Shown: positions 9,201 to 17,160 of the stretch, in pieces
How positions within the stretch are numbered: position 1 is the first letter of the stretch
Layout: every line of letters begins with the position of its first letter
Assembly: GCF_900103985.1 (NCBI RefSeq)
Contig: NZ_FNIE01000011.1
Span: 124,001-188,000, forward strand
Length of the DNA: 64,000 nt
Source of the DNA: Actinacidiphila guanduensis
Lineage (GTDB): Bacteria > Actinomycetota > Actinomycetes > Streptomycetales > Streptomycetaceae
Reading direction: 5' to 3'
Made by a program: the position numbers and the translations under genes
Notes under the pieces: generated by a model
Told to the model about the DNA's origin: nothing
The model's database searches: none
Seen by the model: the letters and a program-made list of their open reading frames with translations, nothing else

Positions 9201-10530
9201 CGTCCAGGCCGTTCGGCGTGCCGAGGCCGGTCGGGCCGTCCCAGCCGGGCCCCGCGGTGCACAGCGCGGCCGGGGTGCAGGTGCCGTTGGCGCCGGTGGT
9301 CACGTCGTTGAACGCGCTCGGCTGGGCGTAGGGGTAGGCGTTGGGGTACGTGCCGTCGCCCGGGGTGCCCGCGTCGGCGTAGACCGAGGCGATGATCGGG
9401 GACGCGGCGCTGGTGCCGCCGTAGACCGCCCAGCCGCTGCCGCCGTAGGTCTGGTACACCGACACGCCGGTGACCGGGTCGGACACGGCGGAGACGTCGG
9501 CGACCGCGCGGTGGTCGCACGCGGTGTCGGTCTGGAAGGAGGGCTTGGGCTCGTAGACCGAGCAGCCCGAGCCCGGGCCGCCGAAGGAGTTGTGCCACAC
9601 CGACTCGCTCCAGCCGCGGCTGGTGCCGGTGTCGCGGGTGAGCGCGGTGCCGCCCACGGAGGTCACGTACTGCGACGCGGCCGGATAGGCGACGCCGTAG
9701 TCGCCGTCACCGGAGGAGGCGACGACCGCGACACCGGGGTGGTTGTAGTACGGGTCCATCGCGGTCAGCTCGGAGGGGTCCTCGCCGCTGCCCGGGGTGG
9801 AGTCGTAGCCGGTGCCGTAGGAGTTGGAGACGTACTTCGCGCCGAGCGCGACCGCCTCGTCCACCGCGGCGCCGAGGTCCTCGAAGTTCGCGCTGTCCGC
9901 CTCGACCAGCAGGATGTGGGCGTTGGGCGCGATCGCGGAGACCATGTCGACGTCGAGCGAGATCTCGCCGGACCAGTCGGGGTCGGGCTGGGGCAGGTCG
10001 TTCGTGCCGCCGCGCTCGCTGACCTTGGTGAAGCAGCCGCTCGCGGAGGTGCAGGCGGGCAGCCCGTACTGCTGGCGGTAGACGGAGAGGTCGGCTTCCG
10101 CGTTCGGGTCGTCGTAGGCGTCGACGATCGCGACGGTGGTGCCGGCGCCGCCGTCGGCGGGCAGGGCGTAGGCGCTCTGCAAGTCGCCGGGACCGTATCC
10201 GCTCGGCGTCGCCGCCAGCGGCTGGACCCCCTTCTTGGCAACGATGTCAGTGCGCCGCAACGCGAAGCAGGAGAACTGTCCCGCCTTGGGTGCGGCGCAC
10301 TGCCGGACCACATCGGCCTTGGTGGCCTTGGTGTCGGTGCTCTTGGTGGAACTCGGGGCGCCCTGGGTGGTCTTCGTGCTCTGGGCGCTCTGCGCGGAGT
10401 GGCCGGATGCGGTGGTCGTTGCGGTGGCCGGTGCGGCCGAAGCCGTCGCGGCGAGCGGGGCCTGTAGCCCGATCGCCGCGAGTGCGGCTGTCGTGACGAC
10501 GGCGAGGGCGCCGCGTCTGAGGGAGGGCAT
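6289..10530 (-). CDS. Secreted multidomain sedolisin (S53) protease with Kelch repeats
   Basis: About 1413 residues from ATG 10530; a TTG at 10536 lies 7 bases after AAGGAG and may be the true start. A signal peptide (residues 1 to about 32, ending ATASA) precedes a low-complexity region and an S53/S8-like catalytic domain. Catalytic positions are Glu189 and Asp193 in GEISLDVD, Asp275 in ASSGDGD, and Ser374 in GGTSAASP. Then come two carboxypeptidase-regulatory folds (about 450-620), an immune-inhibitor-A-like jelly-roll (SADGGATWNTLW), another regulatory fold, about five Kelch blades (YDPASNSWS, YDPASDSWS) and a C-terminal regulatory fold. No classical pro-kumamolisin domain is evident. An extracellular protease with adhesive modules is inferred. 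Confidence 0.88.
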   Translation of the reverse strand: MPSLRRGALAVVTTAALAAIGLQAPLAATASAAPATATTTASGHSAQSAQSTKTTQGAPSSTKSTDTKATKADVVRQCAAPKAGQFSCFALRRTDIVAKKGVQPLAATPSGYGPGDLQSAYALPADGGAGTTVAIVDAYDDPNAEADLSVYRQQYGLPACTSASGCFTKVSERGGTNDLPQPDPDWSGEISLDVDMVSAIAPNAHILLVEADSANFEDLGAAVDEAVALGAKYVSNSYGTGYDSTPGSGEDPSELTAMDPYYNHPGVAVVASSGDGDYGVAYPAASQYVTSVGGTALTRDTGTSRGWSESVWHNSFGGPGSGCSVYEPKPSFQTDTACDHRAVADVSAVSDPVTGVSVYQTYGGSGWAVYGGTSAASPIIASVYADAGTPGDGTYPNAYPYAQPSAFNDVTTGANGTCTPAALCTAGPGWDGPTGLGTPNGLDAFRSGPHGVITGTVTDHATGSPIAGATVKAGTHSATSAADGTYKLDIPPGTYDLTASAYGYSSSTATGVDLTDGATVTEAFALDAVPTHTVSGKIADGSGHGWPLYAKITADGVPGGPVYSDPATGAYSLSLPAGASYTLHITAALPGYRTVDKSVDVGTADKTVNIAVPVDPSSTDAPGYTVSLAGDTQPFDSTTAAPDGWSVSNADGTTGGWGFSDDGGRGNRTGGTGGFAIVDSDHLGQGNSQDTSLLSPVIDLSGDANPLLAFDTDYREYSNSTADVDVSADGGATWNTLWTKTTSSFTGHVELSLADYAGKSVQIRFHYTGSWAYWWELDNVFTGNRSYDPVPGGLVVGLVTDGNTKAGVNGATITSADLPGLHTTTTATPDDPNLGDGFYWAFYGKTGKHPITAAASHYVSATATANVPPDGTVQRNLKLTAGQLKVTPASIAKTVGWGKTATQTVTVKNTGTAPATLTVGETPGGSVPAGKGAPLTLVKGQYTPFSLAEAAKAAAAKPQAQSGAASMAAQPTAGDAWQSIPNLPVATGSNATDFYQGTVYSSFGFTGLQDTSDLYAYSTDSGAWTKLASASDTREGPTHGVIDGKLIATGGWGPDAAPDAKTEIYDIAAGTWSTGANAPKPYAGAGSAVLDGKLYSIGGCTANSCGVTDVTVYDPASNSWSTAASYPEPASWEACGAVSGKIYCSGGTTDNGTISHAYVYDPASDSWSPIADQPTDAWGAYATAANGLLLVQGGAVNGGSALTNQTWSYDPASDTWTALPNANASLYRGGGSVGFYAVGGMVGSTPYGTSEVLSGYDQTGGSDVTWLSESTDTVTLDPGASTTFTVTLDASVPEITQPGTFTASLDLGSDTPYRLTPVGVSLTVNPPATWGKITGTVSATGGGALPGATVQIDTWATHYTLKTAADGTYQLWLDVRNNPLTVIVAKDGYQPIVATVKITKGATTTKNFSLDKD

Positions 10531-10944
10531 GCGCAAGGTGGGTCTCCTTGACGTGACCTGAGGGAGGCCGGTGTGGGGGCCCGGCTGCGGCCCGATCGGG
10601 CTGCTGGCGTATACCTGTGCATCACAGACCCCATGCAAATCCTTTACACCTTGACGGATACCTGCCACCTAGGTGACGTTCTCAGGCAGACGCCTTCCCG
10701 CCAGCCCCGCTTCATCCGATCCGCACCACCAGACCCATGGACCCGGGTACTGTCCTGCATTTGCGGATGTTCGTATCTGATACGCCGTCAGACCCCTTCA
10801 GGGGGACGGGAATTGGCCAAACGGGCAGGTCCGGGCGGGGTGCCGGCAGGGACGGGCGGGGGGCCGCGGGCGCAGGGGCGGCACCGGGCGGCAGCGGGTG
10901 AGGGGCGGGCGCTTGGTCCCCTGCCCGGCCGGGGGCCGCAGGTG
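10531..10944. other. Intergenic region upstream of the sedolisin gene
   Basis: This 414-bp stretch contains no convincing gene. It holds the sedolisin promoter region, the palindrome at 10772-10784 and a small CCCC-TTCA-GGGG hairpin just beyond it. The 3' end of the LuxR-type gene closes it on the right. No consensus -35/-10 pair is assigned with confidence. Confidence 0.5.
10772..10784. promoter_or_regulatory. Palindrome CGTATC-T-GATACG
   Basis: A perfect six-base inverted repeat around one base in an otherwise gene-free stretch, about 240 bases upstream of the sedolisin start. It could be an operator; the cognate regulator is unknown. Confidence 0.3.
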
Positions 10945-11865
10945 TCAGTCGAGCCAGCCGTGGCGGGCCGCGTGCCAGACGAGCTGGATGCGGTTGTCGA
11001 CGCCGGCCGCGCGCTCCATGGCGACGATGCGGCGCTGGACGGTGCGGACGGCCACGCCGAGCGAGCGGGCCATGGCCACGTCCGTCGTCCCGAGGACGAG
11101 CATCGCGAGGATGCGCTCCTGGATGCTGCCGCGGCCGGCGGCCGCGCGGGCGAGCGGCACCCCGCCGGCCCAGACCGTCTCGAAGAGCTGCACGAGGGCG
11201 TCGAGCAGGGCGCTCGGGCCGACCACGAGCATCACGGGGTCCTTCGGGTCCTCCCCCGCCGCCGGCGGCAGGACCGCCACGGTCCGGTCGGCGATGCACA
11301 TCCGCGCCGGCAGCCGCTCCACCACGCGGACCCCGGCGCCTGCCGCGGCGCCGTGCCAGCCCTCCTCCTCGAACCGGGCCCGCTCCACCACGACGCGCTG
11401 CCGCACGGTGGACACCCCGGTCTGCTCCAGCTCCTCGTCGCCGGCGGCGAAGACCAGGACCTCCTCGGTGGCCTGACGGTGGATCAGCCCGAGCCGTTCA
11501 CGGATGGCGTCGGCGCCCTCGACGGCCTGGACGATCTCCTCGGCGCGGTGCCCCTCGTGCACCCGCTGGTACTCCACGCCGAGCCGGTCCAGGAGTTCGC
11601 GGCCGCGGCGCAGCCGGTCCTGGGCCCGCGCGAGCAGCGGCAGCATTCCGGCGTGCGGGGGCAGCGGGTACCAGCGCCCCTCCGCGCCGAGCCGGACCAG
11701 GCCGAGCGCGGCCAGTTCCTCGCAGGCGGCATGCGCCTGGTCCACCGGGATCCGCAACTGCCCGGCCAGTTCTTCCTCCGCCACGCCGCGACTGGCCACC
11801 AGCAAGGGATAGGCCCGGTCCGCGTCGGCACTCAACCCGACAGCCTCAAACGGACGTTCGGTCAT
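10945..11865 (-). CDS. LuxR-type regulator with TrmB-like N-terminus
   Basis: A 306-residue protein from ATG 11865. The first 70 residues form a winged-helix-like segment (AYPLLVASRGVAEEELAGQL, then HAACEELAALGLV), typical of TrmB/MarR-like regulators. A central alpha/beta region follows. The C-terminus is a LuxR/GerE-type HTH (ERILAMLVLGTTDVAMARSL, then VRTVQRRIVAMERAAGVDNR). This architecture is common among orphan Streptomyces LuxR-like regulators. It is transcribed away from the P450 gene across a 529-bp spacer, so control of the P450 is possible but unproven. Confidence 0.8.
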   Translation of the reverse strand: MTERPFEAVGLSADADRAYPLLVASRGVAEEELAGQLRIPVDQAHAACEELAALGLVRLGAEGRWYPLPPHAGMLPLLARAQDRLRRGRELLDRLGVEYQRVHEGHRAEEIVQAVEGADAIRERLGLIHRQATEEVLVFAAGDEELEQTGVSTVRQRVVVERARFEEEGWHGAAAGAGVRVVERLPARMCIADRTVAVLPPAAGEDPKDPVMLVVGPSALLDALVQLFETVWAGGVPLARAAAGRGSIQERILAMLVLGTTDVAMARSLGVAVRTVQRRIVAMERAAGVDNRIQLVWHAARHGWLD

Positions 11866-12394
11866 GATCGTGAACTGTAGCCAGCCCGCACGGACGGCGC
11901 GACGGCCTTGCCTGCACAGAAAACGGAGCTCCGCCGCCCGCTTTCTCCCGCCCCGGGCAGCCGCTCCGCTGCTCCGCCCCAGCTCAGAGCGGTGCCCCAC
12001 CCGCCCCACCGCTCCCGCCCGCCACCGCTTTCCGCCTCGCCGTATTTACGGCGCCGCAACCTTTCGACACACTCCCGATCGGCCCCGTGAACGCGGCGTG
12101 CGAAACGCACAACGCGCCATTAAGGGAGGAGCCGCCCGGCGTTCACCCTCTGGTAGCGCGGCGGTTCGGGCGCGGGGGAAGTCCCGAGAGCGCGGGGCAC
12201 GGGGACTCGGACGGGCGCAGGCGGTAGCCTCTGGACGGCCGCTTCGGAGGCGGGCGGGGGCGCGGGGCCGTACGGGAGCAGGTGCCGGGGCGGCACGCCG
12301 CCGTACGGGGCCGCGCGAAGGGACGTATCAGGAGCCGTTCTGACGGATCGCCGGTTCGGGGGCCGGCGGGGCCGCCGCGGCGGAAGGCAGGGGC
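11866..12394. other. 529-bp spacer between divergent regulator and P450 genes
   Basis: No credible gene is visible. The notable element is a perfect short palindrome, GTGCG-AAA-CGCAC at 12098-12110. An AGGGAGGAG purine run at about 12123 is not followed by an acceptable open frame. The stretch probably holds both promoters. Confidence 0.45.
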
Positions 12395-13771
12395 GTGCAC
12401 ATGGCGGACACGGCTGTCGGGCCCCGCGAGGGCCTCGTCTTCGGCAGGGCGCCGGCCGCGCTGCCCCTCCTCGGGCACGCGCCGGCGCTGTGGCGGCGCC
12501 CGCTGCGGTTCATGGAGTCGCTCAGCGAGCACGGCGACCTCGTGGAGATCAGGCTGGCCTGGCACCGCGTCTTCGTCGTCTGCCACCCGGAGCTGGCCCG
12601 CCGGGTCCTCACCGACCTGGCGGCCTTCGACCGTACCGGGCTCGTCTACGACACCGTGCGGGCCTCCCTCGGCTCGGGCCTGGCCACGGCGCCCCACGCG
12701 GACCACCGGCGGCAGCGGCTGGTCATGCAGCCCGCCTTCCACCACAGCCGGCTGCCGGAGTACGCCGCGGTGATGCGCGAGGAAGTGGCCGCCACGATGC
12801 GGCGGTGGCAGCCAGGCGAGACCGTGGACCTCGTCCAGGAGATGTTCCGCCTCACCAACACGATCTCCCTGCGGGCGTTCTTCTCCACCGGCCTGGGCGC
12901 CGAGGAGGCCCGCGAACTCCACGAGTCCCTCGACGTCTTCCTCCGCGTCATCTACCGCAAGGCGATGCTCTCCATGGTCGGCGGCGTGCCCTCTTTCGCC
13001 GACCGCCGGTTCGCCCGGGCCGTCGAGGACTGGCGCGGCAAGGTCAGCCGGCTGATCGAGGCGCGGCGCCGCGCCGGCGGTGACGGGAATGACCTGATGG
13101 CGCGGCTGATGGCCGCCCGGGACGACGAGCAGCGCCCGATGTCCGACGCCGAACTCTCCGACCAGGTCGCCCTGTTGCTGCTCGCGGGTGGCGAGACGAC
13201 CTCAGCGGCGATCTTCTGGACCCTCCAGCTGCTCATCACACACCCGGAGGTGCTGGCGGAGGTGCGCCGGGAGACCGACGAGGTCCTGGGCGCGCAGGTC
13301 GCGGGGTGGGAGCACGCGCACCGGCTGGGGGCGGTCACGCGGGCGCTGCGCGAGGCGATGCGGCTCTACCCGCCCTCCTGGATCCTGCCGCGCACCTGCG
13401 TGCGCGACACCGAACTCGCCGGGCACACCGTGCCGGCCGGCAGCCTGGTCCTCTTCAGTCCGCTCGTCCTGCACCGCCGCGCGGACCTCTTCCCCTCCCC
13501 GCGCTCCTTCACCCCCGACCGCTGGCTCTCCACCGCGGCCGCAGGCGCGGCCGCCCCGCGGGGCGCGTACCTCCCGTTCGGCGGGGGCGCCACCAAGTGC
13601 ATCGGCGAGGACTTCGGCATGACGGAGGCGGTGCTGATCCTCGCGACACTGATCACCCGCTGGGACCTGTCCCCGGCAGCGGCCCCGGAGGCCCCCTTGA
13701 CGGTCCGCACGGTCCTCGCCCCGGCCGCCTACCCCGTCCGCCTGACCCGGCGCGAACTCCCGACCCCCTGA
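12395..13771 (+). CDS. Cytochrome P450
   Basis: A 458-residue P450 monooxygenase. Family marks are the I-helix motif LLLAGGETTSAAI, the K-helix ExxR in REAMRLYPP, and the heme-binding loop FGGGATKCIGEDFG with Cys402 as the thiolate ligand. No redox-partner gene lies next to it. GTG 12395 sits 7-8 bases after GGAAGG and is chosen; ATG 12401 is the alternative. The fold resembles the bacterial CYP group that is closest to eukaryotic CYP4/CYP102-like enzymes (TLQLLITHPEV, LPRTCVRDTELAG). Substrate is unknown. Confidence 0.92.
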   Translation: MHMADTAVGPREGLVFGRAPAALPLLGHAPALWRRPLRFMESLSEHGDLVEIRLAWHRVFVVCHPELARRVLTDLAAFDRTGLVYDTVRASLGSGLATAPHADHRRQRLVMQPAFHHSRLPEYAAVMREEVAATMRRWQPGETVDLVQEMFRLTNTISLRAFFSTGLGAEEARELHESLDVFLRVIYRKAMLSMVGGVPSFADRRFARAVEDWRGKVSRLIEARRRAGGDGNDLMARLMAARDDEQRPMSDAELSDQVALLLLAGGETTSAAIFWTLQLLITHPEVLAEVRRETDEVLGAQVAGWEHAHRLGAVTRALREAMRLYPPSWILPRTCVRDTELAGHTVPAGSLVLFSPLVLHRRADLFPSPRSFTPDRWLSTAAAGAAAPRGAYLPFGGGATKCIGEDFGMTEAVLILATLITRWDLSPAAAPEAPLTVRTVLAPAAYPVRLTRRELPTP

Positions 13772-14037
13772 ACCGTCCGCACCCGGCAACGAGACGGCTG
13801 CCGCGGTGAGTTGAGGCCGGTGGGAAGGGAGCGGCCAGGGCCGGCATGCCGGGGCAAGTGCGCCGGCTCCGCGCGCCCCTTGTGAGCCTCGTGCGCCCTG
13901 GTGGGTCGGGCCGGCGCGTGCAACGCTCGAAGCGCCTCACCTCATCAGTGGGCTGGGCCGGGTCGCCTCCGCGATTCGGTGGCTGGGGGTCGTCGAATCC
14001 CGGTCGACCCGGCTCATTGAGGAAGAGAGATGAGGTG

Positions 14038-14169
14038 ATGGAAATGGTGGAAAGGGAACCTGCCCGCAGACGTAAGGGTCCGGTCCGCGAATTAGCCGAA
14101 CGGCTCGGCATAGCCCTGAGCGCGCGCATGCTCTGGACGCTGGCCGTGCGGCTGATCGACCACCACTAG
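14038..14169 (+). CDS. Small basic protein, 43 residues, unknown
   Basis: An ATG at 14038 (GTG at 14035 is equally possible) opens a 43-codon frame with a basic start (EPARRRKGPVRELAERLG) and a C-terminal stretch that could be an amphipathic or membrane-associated helix, ending LIDHH. A purine-rich GAGGAAGAGAGATGAGG lies just upstream. The gene-like codon bias and ribosome-site-like leader suggest a real small protein, but no family is recognised. It ends 125 bases before the convergent DUF4331 gene. Confidence 0.35.
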   Translation: MEMVEREPARRRKGPVRELAERLGIALSARMLWTLAVRLIDHH

Positions 14170-14238
14170 GGACAGGTGCTTGCACCTTCGGGCACTTCGG
14201 AGCAACCCCCAGGCCCCGAAGCGGTCGAGTCCCGCGAC

Positions 14239-14271
14239 AGCGCCTCCGCCGGCATCGTCGGCGGGGGCGCT
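14239..14271. terminator. Hairpin between convergent genes
   Basis: AGCGCCTCCGCCG (14239-14251) pairs with CGGCGGGGGCGCT (14259-14271) with one mismatch and a 7-base loop. It lies between the small ORF and the 3' end of the DUF4331 gene. Confidence 0.55.
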
Positions 14272-14294
14272 GCGCTGTCCCGGCGGACGTACCG

Positions 14295-15326
14295 TCAGGC
14301 CGCGGCGGCGACGTACGGGAAGGTCGAGGTCGTGGGAGCGTCGACGGCGTCGTGGGAGAGGCCGATGCTCAGCGCGCTGTCGGTGGCGAGGGAGAACATG
14401 ACCTCGCCGGCGTTGTCGGTCAGTGCGCGGCCGTTGAACTTGGCGAAGCCGAACACCGCGGGTGTGCCGACGTCGTAGGCCAGGACATCGGGGAGCAGGC
14501 GGTCGGCGACGGCCCGGCCGTAGCCGCGCGGGTCGGCCGTCGTCCCGCGGGCCGCGACCACCGCGGCGACACGGTCGGTGATGACGTCCTCGAACGTCCT
14601 CGGATCGTCGGCCGGCTGCGTCTGGTTGAGCTTCTCGGCCAGTTCGTCGTCGAACTGCGCGAAGATCGGCGAGACCATGGGCAGGCCGCACCTGTTGACG
14701 CGGTGCCAGCCGCCCGCGTCGGTGGCCAGGGCCGTCGTCGCCCATACGCCGATGCGGCCGTCGCGCGTGAAGGGCCGCAGCCCGGCGTCGGGCACCTCCA
14801 GCACGAGGGAGCGGATCTTCTGGCCGGCGAAGAGGCTGGAGACCTGTGCGGGGTCCTGTGCGGGCACGTCGATGTCGGTGCCGTCCTGGAACGCGTGCCC
14901 GACGGCCTCGACGACGCCCGGGTTCATCCAGAACGGGTCGCTGGCCCGGCCCGTCCACACCCGCAGCCCGCTGTCCGCTGCTATCTCACGGCCGGTCGTC
15001 CCCGTCAGGAGCAGGACGCCCTGCGCGTGGTCGTCGGAGGCGTCCTCACCGACCAGCCGCCGCAGTTCCAGGCTCTGCGTGCCGTCGGTGTCCGCGGGAC
15101 CGAAGGTGAAGCGGTAGGCCAGGTCCTCGACGGCGTCACCCGTGGTGTCGATCTTGAACTCGTACCGGGCCTCGGGGTGGAAACCCTTGGGCGCGTCCGG
15201 CCCCGCCGCGTCGGAGCAGACGTTCATCACGAACACCGTTCCGCGCTCGCCGCGGAACACATAGGTGTCCGAGATGTTGAGCCGCGCGTCCGCGCGGGCG
15301 GCGGGAGAGTCGAGGTGGTGGGACAT
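14295..15326 (-). CDS. DUF4331 domain protein
   Basis: A 343-residue protein of the DUF4331 family. The N-terminus MSHHLDSPAARADARLNISD is the family hallmark, followed by TYVFRGERGTVFVMNV. No biochemical role is established for the family. Some members are secreted, but this one has no clear signal peptide. ATG at 15326. It is divergent from the peroxiredoxin-like gene over a 399-bp region, and the two may belong to one stress-related group (inference from position only). Confidence 0.85.
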   Translation of the reverse strand: MSHHLDSPAARADARLNISDTYVFRGERGTVFVMNVCSDAAGPDAPKGFHPEARYEFKIDTTGDAVEDLAYRFTFGPADTDGTQSLELRRLVGEDASDDHAQGVLLLTGTTGREIAADSGLRVWTGRASDPFWMNPGVVEAVGHAFQDGTDIDVPAQDPAQVSSLFAGQKIRSLVLEVPDAGLRPFTRDGRIGVWATTALATDAGGWHRVNRCGLPMVSPIFAQFDDELAEKLNQTQPADDPRTFEDVITDRVAAVVAARGTTADPRGYGRAVADRLLPDVLAYDVGTPAVFGFAKFNGRALTDNAGEVMFSLATDSALSIGLSHDAVDAPTTSTFPYVAAAA

Positions 15327-15725
15327 GGGATGGCTCCAGGCTTCCAGGCTCCCGGCGCGCCGCGGTCACCGGAAACGGTCACGGCCCTCGCACTGGGGCT
15401 CACGCGAGCGTTCCGCTCCGTCCAGGTCCCGGAATCCGGCCTGGACGCCACGCCGCCGGCTACGGAAAAACGTCCTTCTCCGCTGCCCACCGTACCGCCG
15501 TGAGGTGCAGCGCACCTGTTCGGCGCTCCCGCCACGTACGAGGCCGGCAGCCGCTCACTCATGTCCTGCCGGCGGTGGCCACCCGAGTCGCGGGCGGGAG
15601 CGACGCGGCAACCTGCCTTCGTGCGGCGGGAAAAACGTCTGCCTCGGACCGCCCGGATGCGACCGGCCGACCGCGTCCCTAGGCTGATGGACGTACCGGC
15701 CGCAACTTCCGGCGAGGTGGGCCCC
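15327..15725. other. Divergent promoter region with a repeated 11-mer
   Basis: No separate gene is supported in this 399-bp stretch. GGAAAAACGTC occurs at 15464-15474 and again at 15629-15639 in the same orientation. The repeated A5-tract with CGTC could be part of alternative-sigma promoters or a regulator site. Confidence 0.45.
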
Positions 15726-16319
15726 ATGCGCCCCGACATCGTTCCGGGCGGCGTCTTCCCGGATTTCGCCCTCCCCGATCACACCGGCACCGTCCGCTCC
15801 CTCAGCGAGCTGCAGGGCGATGATCCTCTGGTGCTCACGCTCGCGCGCGGGCACTACTGCCCCAAGGAGCACCAGCAGCACCAGGAGATGGCGCGGGTCC
15901 TCCAGCCGAAGGCCGCGGTCGCCTACACGCAGATCGCGACGATCTCCACCGACGAGCACCACACCCTGCAGGAGTTCCGGCTCTCGGTGGGCGCCCAGTG
16001 GACCTTCCTGTCCGACCCGGGCCGGACCGTCCAGCGCGAACTGGACATCCAGGAGTACACCGACCCCGACCACGACCCGATGGTCCCGCACACGCTCGTG
16101 CTCAAACCGGGCCTGATCGTGCACAGCCTCTACAACGGCTACTGGTTCTGGGGCCGCCCGTCGGCCTACGACCTGTGGCGCGACCTGCGCGAGGCCACCC
16201 GCGAGATCCGCACCGACTGGGACCTGGCAGCCCCCGGCCTGCGCGAGGCATGGGACAGCGGCGACCGGTCCCCCTTCCACGGCTGGGACGCCCCCGGCGC
16301 GCCCCGGGCCGACACCTGA
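15726..16319 (+). CDS. Peroxiredoxin-like (AhpC/TSA fold) protein
   Basis: A 197-residue thioredoxin-fold protein: GGVFPDFALPDHTGTVRSLS leads into LARGHYCPKEHQQHQE, where Cys takes the place of the peroxidatic Cys. The usual WCPxC pair is reduced to a single Cys (YCPKE), so a 1-Cys mechanism is expected. ATG 15726 is chosen because AGGTGGG lies 5 bases upstream; ATG 15687 would add 13 residues. The DJ-1-like gene follows 27 bases downstream, so the two are probably one operon against peroxide or carbonyl stress. Confidence 0.75.
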   Translation: MRPDIVPGGVFPDFALPDHTGTVRSLSELQGDDPLVLTLARGHYCPKEHQQHQEMARVLQPKAAVAYTQIATISTDEHHTLQEFRLSVGAQWTFLSDPGRTVQRELDIQEYTDPDHDPMVPHTLVLKPGLIVHSLYNGYWFWGRPSAYDLWRDLREATREIRTDWDLAAPGLREAWDSGDRSPFHGWDAPGAPRADT

Positions 16320-16346
16320 CACCAACGCCGAGGAGACGAGACCACC

Positions 16347-17045
16347 ATGGCGAAGATCCTGTTCATCGTGAGCGGCGCCACCTACTGGGTGCTCAAGGAC
16401 GGTACGAGGTACGCGACCGGCTACTGGGCCGAGGAGTTCGCCAACCCGTACAAGATCCTCACCGACGCCGGGCACTCGGTCGTGGTGGCCACACCGGGCG
16501 GCGCCATCCCGAACGTCGACATGATGAGCCTGCGCCCGTCCATGGCCGGGGGCGAGCAGGGAGCACTCGACCTGGAGGCGATCATCCGGGACGCCGAGGT
16601 GCTGCGCCGGCCGCTGGAACTGTCCGACGTGCGCCTGGAGGACTACGACGCCGTGTACCTGCCCGGCGGCCACGGCCCGATGTCGGACCTGGCCTTCGAC
16701 GCCGACGCGGGCCGCCTGCTCACCGCCCAGCTGGAGTCCGGGAACCCGCTGTTCATCGTGTGCCACGCCCCCTCCGCGATGCTCGCCACCCGCATCCACG
16801 GCGTCTCGCCCTTCGAGGGCTACGACGTCACCGGCTTCACCAACGAGGAGGAGGAAGCCGTCGGGCTGGCCTCCCGTGCCACGTGGCTGCTGGAGACGGA
16901 CCTGAAGGAGAAGGTGAAGGTCAACTACAGCCGCGGCCCGATCTGGGAGCCCTACATGGTCGAGGACCGCAACCTCGTGACCGGCCAGAACCCCCATTCC
17001 GCGGCGGTCCTGGGAGGCCGGATGCTGGAGATCCTCAAGTCCTAG
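16347..17045 (+). CDS. DJ-1/PfpI-family protein (Hsp31-like)
   Basis: A 232-residue class I glutamine-amidotransferase-like protein. The nucleophile elbow FIVCHAPSAML holds the reactive Cys, and PGGHGPMSDLAFD is the upstream loop that contributes to the active site in Hsp31-type glyoxalase III proteins. Family members act as glutathione-independent glyoxalases, chaperones or deglycases. It is close behind the peroxiredoxin-like gene, has a GGAGACGAG ribosome-site region, and ends convergent to a quinone oxidoreductase gene. Confidence 0.85.
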   Translation: MAKILFIVSGATYWVLKDGTRYATGYWAEEFANPYKILTDAGHSVVVATPGGAIPNVDMMSLRPSMAGGEQGALDLEAIIRDAEVLRRPLELSDVRLEDYDAVYLPGGHGPMSDLAFDADAGRLLTAQLESGNPLFIVCHAPSAMLATRIHGVSPFEGYDVTGFTNEEEEAVGLASRATWLLETDLKEKVKVNYSRGPIWEPYMVEDRNLVTGQNPHSAAVLGGRMLEILKS

Positions 17046-17160
17046 TACCGATGCCGTGCGTTGGCGCTGGGTGTTGGGCCTCACGTTGCGCCACGTCACG
17101 CGCGGCCGCGTCGGCCGAGCCGGTGGCGAGGGCGGTCAGGAAGGGAGTACGGCCGCAGGT

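Noticed and set aside
7960..10467. An 835-codon plus-strand frame opposite the sedolisin
   Set aside because: It is pure antisense of a gene with clear domains; Val/Gly/Ala-rich with no motif.
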